DNA from: JBQCDV01 sp051960855
Lineage (GTDB): Bacteria; Actinomycetota; Actinomycetes; JAJZTN01
Assembly (NCBI GenBank): GCA_051960855.1
Contig: JBQCDV010000124.1
Span: 1 to 26,689 of the forward strand
Length of the DNA: 26,689 nucleotides
Direction: 5' to 3'
In this document: positions 6,976 through 13,241 of the stretch, piece after piece
Layout of the letters: every line of letters begins with the position of its first letter
Position numbering within the stretch: position 1 is the stretch's first letter
Program-made: the position numbers and the translations under genes
The notes under the pieces: model-generated
What the model saw: the letters and a program-made list of their open reading frames with translations, nothing else
The model's database searches: none
What the model was told of the DNA's origin: nothing

Positions 6976-8132
6976 AGAAGGACGCGCAGGGCGTCCTCGA
7001 GGTCCCACCACAGGTCTTCGACATCCTCGATCCCGACTGAGAGGCGCACCAGGGACTCGGGGATGTCGGGTGACTCCGCCGGCCACCGGCGACGGCGTTC
7101 GAGAGTCGACTCCACCCCACCCAGGCTCGTGGCAGCCACCCACAGTCGCGTCGAGCTGACGAAAAGCTCGGTCGCCTCCGCGTCGCCGCCGAGCTCGACC
7201 GACACGATGGCGCCGAAGCCGCGCATCGTCTCTCGGGCCCGCTGGTGGCCCGGGTCCCCAGGCAGACCGGGGTAGCGCACGCGGGTGACGGCAGGATGCC
7301 CGTCGAGGCGTTCGGCGAGCACGCGGGCGCTTGTCTGGGCTCGCGTCAGCCGCACGTCAAGCGTGCGCAGCCCGCGCAGAGCCAGGAAGGTGTCGAACGC
7401 CGACGGCGTCGCGCCATGCAGAGACCGATGCGACAGCAGCCGTGCCGCGAGGCCCTCGCCGCCGGCTCCTGTGACGACCGCGCCGAGCAGCAGGTCGCTG
7501 TGACCGCTGAGGTACTTCGTCGCCGAGTGCACGACCACGTCGGCACCCGCGACGAGGGGCTGCTGCACCAGCGGCGTCGCGAAGGTGTTGTCAACGACCG
7601 AGAGCGCGCCCGCCCGGCGCGCGCCGGCGAGGCAGGCCGGAACGTCGGCGACCTCGAGGGCGGGATTGGTGGGTGACTCCAGCCAGAGCATCGCCGCGCC
7701 GTCCAGCGCGGCCAGGACCGCGTCGGTGGCGGCCACCGGCACGCGCCGCACCTGCAGCCGTCCGGCGGCCTCCAGCTCGGCGAGCAGCGCGAGGCTCCCG
7801 GAGTAGGCGTGCTCCGGCGCGACGACCACGCCGCCGTCGGGCACCAGCGCGAGCACGGCGCTGATCGCGGCCATTCCGGAGGCGAAGGCGAGCGCCTGGT
7901 CCCCGCCCTCCAGGGCCGCGAGGGCATCCTCGAACGACGCCCAGCTCGGGTTGCCGTACCTGCCGTACCCGACGTCGCCGCCTGCGACGTAGGTGGAGGC
8001 GAGCGTGACGGGTGTGTTCAGCGGGGCATCGGGCTCCCGCGGAGGTCTCCCGGTGACGACGGCCAGGGTGGCGGGGGACAGCGCTCTCGGAAGGCTGGGA
8101 GTGTCGTCAGGGGCGGGCACGGGCGTCAGCAT
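6972..8132 (-). CDS. Trans-sulfuration PLP enzyme (cystathionine gamma-synthase/gamma-lyase family)
   Basis: A Cys/Met-metabolism PLP-dependent enzyme of 386 aa. Visible are YGRYGNPS (56-63), the phosphate-binding SGMAAI (85-90), SPTNP (153-157), the cofactor-contacting DNT (181-183), and the PLP lysine K206 in HSATKYLSGHSD. The C-terminal part has SLGGVEST and VRLSVGIEDVEDLWWDLEDAL. These features fit cystathionine gamma-synthase (MetB), gamma-lyase, or a methionine gamma-lyase-like enzyme, and cannot separate them, so no symbol is given. Start ATG 8132 has only a weak, distant ribosome site (AGGGG). It is divergent from ddl with 28 bp between starts and converges on gpsA. Confidence 0.9.
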   Translation of the reverse strand: MLTPVPAPDDTPSLPRALSPATLAVVTGRPPREPDAPLNTPVTLASTYVAGGDVGYGRYGNPSWASFEDALAALEGGDQALAFASGMAAISAVLALVPDGGVVVAPEHAYSGSLALLAELEAAGRLQVRRVPVAATDAVLAALDGAAMLWLESPTNPALEVADVPACLAGARRAGALSVVDNTFATPLVQQPLVAGADVVVHSATKYLSGHSDLLLGAVVTGAGGEGLAARLLSHRSLHGATPSAFDTFLALRGLRTLDVRLTRAQTSARVLAERLDGHPAVTRVRYPGLPGDPGHQRARETMRGFGAIVSVELGGDAEATELFVSSTRLWVAATSLGGVESTLERRRRWPAESPDIPESLVRLSVGIEDVEDLWWDLEDALRVLL

Positions 8133-8148
8133 CGCAGAGGGCGACCCC

Positions 8149-8154
8149 TAGGGT
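8149..8154 (+). promoter_or_regulatory. -10 element of ddl, leaderless type
   Basis: TAGGGT fits TAnnnT and ends six bases before the GTG at 8161, placing the transcript start at or next to the start codon. No Shine-Dalgarno is present, which agrees with leaderless translation. No good -35 is visible at 17-18 bp. Confidence 0.55.
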
Positions 8155-8160
8155 GAACGC

Positions 8161-9312
8161 GTGAGCGACAACGCCGCCCTCGTCCCCAGCAGCGGCAGCG
8201 CCGCCGCCAGCCGCCGCATCCGGGTCGCCGTCCTCTTCGGCGGTCGCAGCAGCGAGCACGCGATCAGCGCGGTGTCCGCCGGCAGCGTCCTGCGCGCCCT
8301 CGACCGCGGCCGCTACGACGTCGTGCCGATCGGAATCTCGCGGCAGGGCCAATGGGTCCTCGCCGCCGATGACCCCGCCCGGTTGGCGATCGCCGACGGG
8401 CGCCTGCCTGAGGTCACCTCGGGCAGCGGGAAGGGCGTGGTGCTGGCCGCCGACCCCACTCGGCGCGAGCTCGCGGTGAGCGAGCCGGGTCAGCTTCCCG
8501 AGGCTCTCGGCGAGGTCGATGTCGTGCTGCCGCTGCTGCACGGCCCCTTCGGCGAGGACGGGACGGTGCAGGGGCTGCTCGAGATGGCGGGAGTCCCTTA
8601 CGTCGGCAGTGGGGTCTTCGCGTCGGCGGCAGGGATGGACAAGGGCCACACCAAAGCACTGCTGCGGGCGGCCGGGCTACCGGTCGGCCCGTACGTCGCT
8701 GTGTCGCCGCGCGCGTGGCGGTCCGCGCGCGAGCAGGTCCTCGCTGAGGTAGCGACGCTGGGGATGCCGGTCTTTGTCAAGCCTGCGCGGGCGGGTTCGA
8801 GCATGGGCATCACGAAGGTCTCCGACCCCGGGGATCTGGAGCCCGCGATCGCCGAGGCGCAGCGCCACGATCCTCGCGTCCTCGTGGAGGCCGCCGTGGT
8901 CGGACGGGAGATCGAGTGCGGTGTCCTCGAGGGCGAGGCCGGTGGACCGCCCGAGGCAAGCGTGCTGGCGGAGATCCTCGTGGACAGCGGCCACGACTTC
9001 TACGACTTCGAGGCGAAGTACCTCGAGGGGGCCCAGACGGTCGTGCCGGCCGACCTGCCTGCCGACGTCGCAGCACGGGTGCGGTCGATGGCGTGTGAGG
9101 CCTTCGACGTCCTGTCCTGCGAGGGCCTCGCTCGCGTCGACTTCTTCGTGCAGCCTGACGGACAGGTGCTGGTCAACGAGATCAACACGATGCCCGGTTT
9201 CACCCCGACCTCGATGTTCCCGACCATGTGGCGCGCCTCCGGCCTGGACTACCCCCAACTGCTTGACCGGCTGCTCCGCACGGCCTTGGAGCGCGGCACG
9301 GGTCTGCGCTGA
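8161..9312 (+). CDS. ddl: D-alanine--D-alanine ligase
   Basis: Joins two D-alanines with ATP to make the dipeptide end of the peptidoglycan precursor; cytosolic, ATP-grasp fold. The 383-aa product has FGGRSSEHAIS (26-36), LPLLHGPFGEDGTVQGLLE, the ATP-grasp segment PVFVKPARAGSSMGITKV, and the metal-binding end VNEINTMPGFTPTSMFP. YDFEAKY marks the omega loop; a Tyr or Phe there affects ligand choice in the family, but this was not resolved. The first 18 residues are an extra polar lead. The GTG start is set by the promoter six bases upstream. Divergent from the PLP enzyme; convergent on the DUF3515 gene. Confidence 0.96.
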   Translation: MSDNAALVPSSGSAAASRRIRVAVLFGGRSSEHAISAVSAGSVLRALDRGRYDVVPIGISRQGQWVLAADDPARLAIADGRLPEVTSGSGKGVVLAADPTRRELAVSEPGQLPEALGEVDVVLPLLHGPFGEDGTVQGLLEMAGVPYVGSGVFASAAGMDKGHTKALLRAAGLPVGPYVAVSPRAWRSAREQVLAEVATLGMPVFVKPARAGSSMGITKVSDPGDLEPAIAEAQRHDPRVLVEAAVVGREIECGVLEGEAGGPPEASVLAEILVDSGHDFYDFEAKYLEGAQTVVPADLPADVAARVRSMACEAFDVLSCEGLARVDFFVQPDGQVLVNEINTMPGFTPTSMFPTMWRASGLDYPQLLDRLLRTALERGTGLR

Positions 9313-9342
9313 CCAACGGCTCACCGGCGTGACCCTGGTCAG
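9309..9342. terminator. Weak inverted repeat between ddl and the DUF3515 gene
   Basis: CTGACCA (9309-9315) and TGGTCAG (9336-9342) form 7-bp arms with a 20-nt loop across the 30-bp convergent gap. The wide loop makes termination doubtful. Confidence 0.3.
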
Positions 9343-9819
9343 TCAGGAGCAGGCCGCGACCTTCGGCAGTCGTGCGACCGCGGCAGCCAGGTCGACGAGG
9401 GCGTTCACCTCGGGCTGGTAGGCATCCGGAACGACGACCTCGACGGCAGGACGGCGCCCGTAGCTGAGGAAGCGGTAGCCGTGTGCGGTCTGGTTGATCA
9501 GCCAGTCGACTCCGTCGACGGCCACGCACTGCTCCGTCGTCGGGCCCGATGCGGCCACGCCGCAGCGCAACGTGACCGGTGGATCGCCCCACGCGGCCGT
9601 CAGTGGCGACCGCGGCGTCGCCTGGCGCCGCTTCTGGCCGACGACGGTCGCCGGGAGGTGGTCCGTCAGATCGGTGCAGCGGTCGACGACGACCGACGTC
9701 GCGACGCCGGTGACGGGCGTCGGAGTGGGTGGCCTGACTGTGACGTCGCCGTCGCTGCAGCCCGACAGGGAGTAGGCGACCAGGACGACAGCCGCTGCCC
9801 GCACCGCTGCCCGCACCAC
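9343..9819 (-). CDS. DUF3515-family lipoprotein
   Basis: A 158-aa secreted lipoprotein of an actinobacterial family without a known function. A short signal sequence (MVRAAVRAAAVVLVAYSLSG) ends in the lipobox LSGC with C21 as the lipidated residue, then a Thr/Pro-rich spacer. The mature part has the DUF3515 features WGDPPVTLRCGV, GVDWLI, and YGRRPAVEVVVPDAYQP. Cysteines in DRC, LRC, EQC and the final AACS may form disulfides outside the cell. GTG is used as start (9819, or 9816 in tandem); no clear ribosome site. The signal-peptide start holds a 12-bp direct duplication (9793-9804, 9805-9816). It lies 74 bp downstream of the Lrp-like gene, on the same strand. Confidence 0.85.
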   Translation of the reverse strand: MVRAAVRAAAVVLVAYSLSGCSDGDVTVRPPTPTPVTGVATSVVVDRCTDLTDHLPATVVGQKRRQATPRSPLTAAWGDPPVTLRCGVAASGPTTEQCVAVDGVDWLINQTAHGYRFLSYGRRPAVEVVVPDAYQPEVNALVDLAAAVARLPKVAACS

Positions 9820-9863
9820 AGACTGACCCGCTGGCGCGGGGGCGCGACGGCGAGACGGGGACG

Positions 9864-9880
9864 CCGCCGGGGTACGGCGG
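9864..9880 (-). terminator. Small hairpin after the Lrp-like gene
   Basis: CCGCCG (9864-9869), 5-nt loop, CGGCGG (9875-9880), 14 bases past the stop of the Lrp-like gene. Short stem, no T-run; a possible weak terminator. Confidence 0.3.
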
Positions 9881-9893
9881 GGCAGGAAGTGAC

Positions 9894-10127
9894 TCAGAGG
9901 TGGACGACGGGGCAGGTCAGCGTCCGCGTGATCCCGTCCACTCCCTGCACCTTGGCGACGACGAGTTTGCCGAGCTCGTCGACAGTGTTGGCCTCTGCTC
10001 GCACGATGACGTCGTAGGGGCCGGTCACGTCCTCCGCAAGGGTCACGCCCTGGATGCCCGCGATCTCGGAAGCCACAGCCGCGGCCTTGCCCACCTCGGT
10101 CTGGATGAGGATGTACGCCTGGACCAC
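9894..10127 (-). CDS. Stand-alone Lrp/AsnC ligand-binding (RAM) domain protein
   Basis: A 77-aa protein made only of the amino-acid-binding domain of the Lrp/AsnC family, with no DNA-binding helix-turn-helix. Visible are VQAYILIQTEVGKAA, the ligand-pocket segment TGPYDVIVRAEA, and the family end GITRTLTCPVVHL. Such RAM-only proteins form dimers and larger rings and are thought to sense amino acids or modulate full-length Lrp proteins. The frame is open to 10211, but GTG 10127 is chosen because the domain starts there and AGAGG lies about eight bases upstream. It is divergent from thiL (62 bp between starts), which is the common actinobacterial arrangement. Confidence 0.9.
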   Translation of the reverse strand: MVQAYILIQTEVGKAAAVASEIAGIQGVTLAEDVTGPYDVIVRAEANTVDELGKLVVAKVQGVDGITRTLTCPVVHL

Positions 10128-10177
10128 AGCCGGCCCCTCTCTGTCACGGCGGAAACTGTCTCGGTGGTTGCGAAGGC

Positions 10178-10183
10178 TACCGT
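10178..10183 (+). promoter_or_regulatory. -10 element of thiL, leaderless type
   Basis: TACCGT ends six bases before GTG 10190, as at ddl. On the minus strand the overlapping hexamer TAGCCT (10179-10174) also fits TAnnnT and would serve the divergent Lrp-like gene with a leader of about 40 nt. No strong -35 is seen on either strand. Confidence 0.5.
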
Positions 10184-10189
10184 GACCGC

Positions 10190-11287
10190 GTGACAGCGGA
10201 GTGGCCGACAACGGCCAGCAGACAAATCGGCGGACGGCCGGGCGGCGCCTCGCACGGCGGCAAGGCGACGGACGGTCGGGCCGAGACGCAAGGGAGCGTG
10301 GGCGAGCTCGGCGAGTTCGGCCTGATCTCGGCCGTCACTGATGGTCTCCGGCACGGGCGTGGCGTCCTCCTTGGCCCCGGCGACGACGCTGCCGTGCTGA
10401 CCGCTCCCGACGGTCGCGTGGTCGTCACGACCGACGTCCTCGTCGAGGGGCGGCACTTCCGGCGCTCCTGGTCAGAGGCCACAGACGTCGGTCACCGGGC
10501 TGCCGCCGCCAACCTGGCCGATATCGCCGCGATGGGAGCGGTCCCGACCGGTCTGGTGGTGGGCCTGGTCGCGCCGCCGGACCTGCCCGTGGCGTGGGCG
10601 AGAGACCTTGCCTCGGGGCTGGGGGAGGAGTGCGCGCCACTGGGGGTCTCCGTGGTCGGCGGCGACGTCAGCGCAGGAGACACCCTCGTGATCGCCGTGA
10701 CCGCTCTCGGCGACCTGCAGGGGCGCGGGCCCGTGGTGCGCAGCGGAGCCGCGCCGGGAGACCGCGTCGCCGTCTGCGGCCGGTTGGGGTGGGCGGCGGC
10801 TGGTCTCGCGTTGCTGTCCCGCGGCTTCCGCTCCGCTCGACCGCTCCTCGACGCACATCGACGACCCGAGGTGCCCTACGCGCAAGGGGTCGCGGCCGCG
10901 GAGGCTGGAGCGAGCGCCATGGTCGACGTCAGCGACGGTCTCGTGCAGGACCTCGGGCACATCGCCCAGGCGAGCGGGGTGAGCATCGAGCTCGCCGTCG
11001 AGGCGTTCGAGGTGCCACCCCGGATGGCCGAAGTCGCGGCGAGTATGGGACTGGACCCGCTGCGCTGGGTACTCGGCGGAGGCGATGACCACGCGCTGGC
11101 CGCCACCTTCCCCGCAGGACAGGATCTACCGAGCGACTGGCGGCCGATCGGCTGGGTGGTGTCCGCCGGCGAGGAGGGGCCTCGGGTCCGCGTGACAGCT
11201 GGGGACGGTGGGAGCGGGGGAGGCGAGACCGGGAGTGGTCGACGACCGGTCGTTTTCGAGGACGCCGGCTGGCAGCACTTCCGGTGA
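10190..11287 (+). CDS. thiL: Thiamine-monophosphate kinase
   Basis: Phosphorylates thiamine monophosphate to the active cofactor thiamine diphosphate. The 365-aa product has the PurM/ThiL layout: GPGDDAAVL (62-70), TTDVLVEGRHF (80-90), ANLADIAAMGA, GGDVSAGD, MVDVSDGLVQDLGHIA, and GGGDDHALAATF, where most relatives have an E in the first acidic position (GGxEDxxL). Compared with most ThiL proteins there are about 37 extra polar residues at the N-terminus; a GTG at codon 37 (10298) is an alternative start, but the TACCGT element six bases before 10190 favours the longer form. A Gly-rich insert (about residues 340-350) lies near the end. Convergent with rpmB. Confidence 0.95.
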   Translation: MTAEWPTTASRQIGGRPGGASHGGKATDGRAETQGSVGELGEFGLISAVTDGLRHGRGVLLGPGDDAAVLTAPDGRVVVTTDVLVEGRHFRRSWSEATDVGHRAAAANLADIAAMGAVPTGLVVGLVAPPDLPVAWARDLASGLGEECAPLGVSVVGGDVSAGDTLVIAVTALGDLQGRGPVVRSGAAPGDRVAVCGRLGWAAAGLALLSRGFRSARPLLDAHRRPEVPYAQGVAAAEAGASAMVDVSDGLVQDLGHIAQASGVSIELAVEAFEVPPRMAEVAASMGLDPLRWVLGGGDDHALAATFPAGQDLPSDWRPIGWVVSAGEEGPRVRVTAGDGGSGGGETGSGRRPVVFEDAGWQHFR

Positions 11288-11296
11288 ACGCCAAAC

Positions 11297-11323
11297 GGGG
11301 CTGACCGCAGTGCGGTCAGCCCC
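11297..11323. terminator. Bidirectional terminator between thiL and rpmB
   Basis: GGGGCTGACCGC (11297-11308), loop AGT, GCGGTCAGCCCC (11312-11323): a perfect 12-bp stem nine bases after the thiL stop. It also faces rpmB transcripts from the right. A smaller hairpin (TGCGC-CGAG-GCGCA, 11330-11343) lies on the rpmB side. Confidence 0.85.
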
Positions 11324-11384
11324 GACGGGTGCGCCGAGGCGCAAGAAGTGCCCGGAAAGAGCCGGGGAAGAGCCCGCTAAGAGA

Positions 11385-11588
11385 TCAGCGGGCGGCGGAC
11401 GAGCGAGCAGCCACCTTGCCGGCCTTGATGCAGGACGTGCAGGCGTTGACGCGCTTCGGCGTGCCGCCGATCACCGTGCGGACCGTCTGGATGTTGGGGT
11501 TCCAGCGGCGCTTGGTGCGACGGTGCGAGTGCGAGACATTCATGCCGAAGCCCGGGCCCTTGCCGCAGACGTCGCAGTTGGCAGCCAC
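11385..11588 (-). CDS. rpmB: 50S ribosomal protein L28 (zinc-ribbon form)
   Basis: A 67-aa large-subunit ribosomal protein, complete, starting MAANCDVCGKGPGFGMNVSH with the family segment SHSHRRTKRRWNPNIQTVR. It keeps both cysteine pairs, C5/C8 and C50/C53, so it is the zinc-binding form; actinobacteria often carry a second, Cys-less L28 elsewhere. GTG start, with GGAG seven bases upstream. Its leader and the 234-bp region shared with the divergent DAK2 gene hold no other gene; TAGCCT on the minus strand (11716-11711) is a possible -10 without a clear -35. Confidence 0.95.
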   Translation of the reverse strand: MAANCDVCGKGPGFGMNVSHSHRRTKRRWNPNIQTVRTVIGGTPKRVNACTSCIKAGKVAARSSAAR

Positions 11589-11785
11589 GGAAACACTCCA
11601 GAGGATCAGAACGAGAAACGGTCGGTGTCACCGCGCCACGCCGGGCCCACCACCAGGCAGCCGTCAGACAGCCAGGGGGAAGCACGCCGGAGGTGACAGG
11701 CAACCTGGATAGGCTACCGGAACGGATGGTGTGCTCGCGAACCTCGCGCTGTCGTCGCTGCCATCCTCAGTGCGGTCGCAACCTC

Positions 11786-11814
11786 CTGACCCTGTCAGTC
11801 GCCGCCTCTACAGT
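11786..11814 (+). promoter_or_regulatory. Promoter of the DAK2-recG-rsmD-coaD operon
   Basis: CTGACC (11786-11791), 17-nt spacer, TACAGT (11809-11814). The -10 ends eight bases before ATG 11823, so the transcript is leaderless or nearly so, and no Shine-Dalgarno is present. Confidence 0.6.
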
Positions 11815-11822
11815 GCCCCCTG

Positions 11823-13241
11823 ATGCGAACCGGTGACAGCACCACGCCGACGGCGGACTCGATGACAGCCCCGTCGTCGTCGGCGCGTGCCCGCGAGGTC
11901 ACCGCGTGGCTGGCACTCGCCGTGCGTTTGCTCCGGCGGCGGCGCGCCCTCATCGATGGCGTCAACGTCTTCCCCGTGGCCGACCACGACACCGGCAGCA
12001 ACGTGCTGCGCACCCTTGAGGCGGGACTGCGCGCAGCCGCGACGCACCAGCCGGACACTGCGGTCGGCGGAGGGGGCAGCGACGAGGGCTGCGACAGCGC
12101 CGTTGCTGCCATCTCGAACGCCGTGCTGCGTGGCTCGCGAGGTAGCTCGGGCACCATCGTCGCGTCGATGGTCGCGGCCGCCCTCGACCCTGCCGCTGGT
12201 CTGCGTGCAATGGCCGCCGGTGAGTCGCTGCGGCCCTCGCACGTCGCAGCCTGCCTCCGGGCGGCGGCGGCGGCTGGCCGTCGAGCGGTGGCCGAACCCA
12301 TCGAGGGCACGATTCTCACCGTCGCGGACGCTGTCGCCGATGCCGCCGCCGGCGTTGCGTCGGACGACAAGGCGGGCCAGGCCGCAGAGCCACCCGGCTG
12401 GGAGGGGTTCGCCACCACTCTGGTCGGCGCTGCTCAGACCGCCTTGGCCACGACCGCGCGCCGGTGGGGGACCGTGGACGCCGGCGCCGCCGCCTACGTC
12501 ACGCTCGTGGAGGCTCTGGCACTCCGCGTCGCTCCGGGTCGTGGCAGCGACGGGCGGAGCGAGACTGCCGGCGAATGCGACGACGCCGTAACGCTGCTGC
12601 GGCAGCACCACCAGACCTTGCCGCAGTCGCCGGAACTGTCGCAGGGGGTGAGGTCTCCCTCGCCGCCGACGGCGCGCGTGCGCTACGAGCTGCTGGTGCT
12701 GCTTCGGGCTGCGGCGGTGGGCGCAGCGCCAGACTCGGCGGCTGTCGGCGCCGCGCTGGAGTCGGCCGCGGGGTCCGCAACTGGGTCGGCCGCTGGGTCG
12801 GCCGCTGGGTCGGGAGCCGCCGACGTCGTCGTGACGGCCGCGGGTCGGGATTTGCGGGTCCATGCCCATGTCGACGACGTCCCGGCGGCCCTGCGATCGC
12901 TGTCGGACCTTGCCGCGGTCGTTGACGTCCAGCTGGAGCCGCTGCTGGCTGACCTGCCCTCTCCGGTTGCCACGCCCGACTGGGCGACGGCGGGCCGCCG
13001 CGTGGAGCTGACCTGCCTGGACCAGCCCTGGCAGCTGTCGCCGGCCCGCGCCGCGGAGCTTCTGGCCGGCCTAGGCGTGGCCCGAGGCGACGTCCTCACC
13101 GTCACGACGACGCCCGCGATCCCTCCGGACGTCGTCGACGGTCTTCGACGCGCGGCCTCGCGGGTCGATGTCGCTGTGCAGGTGCGCTCGGTCGTCGTCG
13201 CGCCCCTTGCTGGTGCGCTGCTGAGGCTGGAGGCGACGTGA
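11823..13241 (+). CDS. DAK2-domain protein, FakA/YloV-like
   Basis: A 472-aa homologue of the kinase subunit that phosphorylates fatty acids bound to FakB in Firmicutes; the actinobacterial member is next to recG as here. The DAK2 nucleotide site reads GVNVFPVADHDTGSN (46-60): aspartates D54 and D56, expected to hold magnesium, are kept, but the usual D-G-D is D-H-D. The next motif is RGSRGSSGT (103-111), where relatives have GARGNSG. EPIEGTILTVADAVADAA follows. The C-terminal part (from about 280, YELLVLLRA) lacks the C-T-E metal residues of the staphylococcal protein and has a repetitive Gly/Ser/Ala linker (313-332). No FakB gene is in the window. The start is fixed by the promoter; the end overlaps recG. 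Confidence 0.85.
   Translation: MRTGDSTTPTADSMTAPSSSARAREVTAWLALAVRLLRRRRALIDGVNVFPVADHDTGSNVLRTLEAGLRAAATHQPDTAVGGGGSDEGCDSAVAAISNAVLRGSRGSSGTIVASMVAAALDPAAGLRAMAAGESLRPSHVAACLRAAAAAGRRAVAEPIEGTILTVADAVADAAAGVASDDKAGQAAEPPGWEGFATTLVGAAQTALATTARRWGTVDAGAAAYVTLVEALALRVAPGRGSDGRSETAGECDDAVTLLRQHHQTLPQSPELSQGVRSPSPPTARVRYELLVLLRAAAVGAAPDSAAVGAALESAAGSATGSAAGSAAGSGAADVVVTAAGRDLRVHAHVDDVPAALRSLSDLAAVVDVQLEPLLADLPSPVATPDWATAGRRVELTCLDQPWQLSPARAAELLAGLGVARGDVLTVTTTPAIPPDVVDGLRRAASRVDVAVQVRSVVVAPLAGALLRLEAT
12759..12818 (+). repeat. 12-bp coding repeat in the DAK2 gene
   Basis: Five tandem 12-bp units, two of them identical (GGGTCGGCCGCT at 12783 and 12795), encode ESAA-GSAT-GSAA-GSAA-GSGA. The units form a flexible linker between the middle and C-terminal parts of the protein. 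Confidence 0.85.

Noticed and set aside
5530..7143. 537-codon minus-strand frame opposite plsC and gpsA
   Set aside because: Covers two complete plus-strand genes and has no recognisable family.
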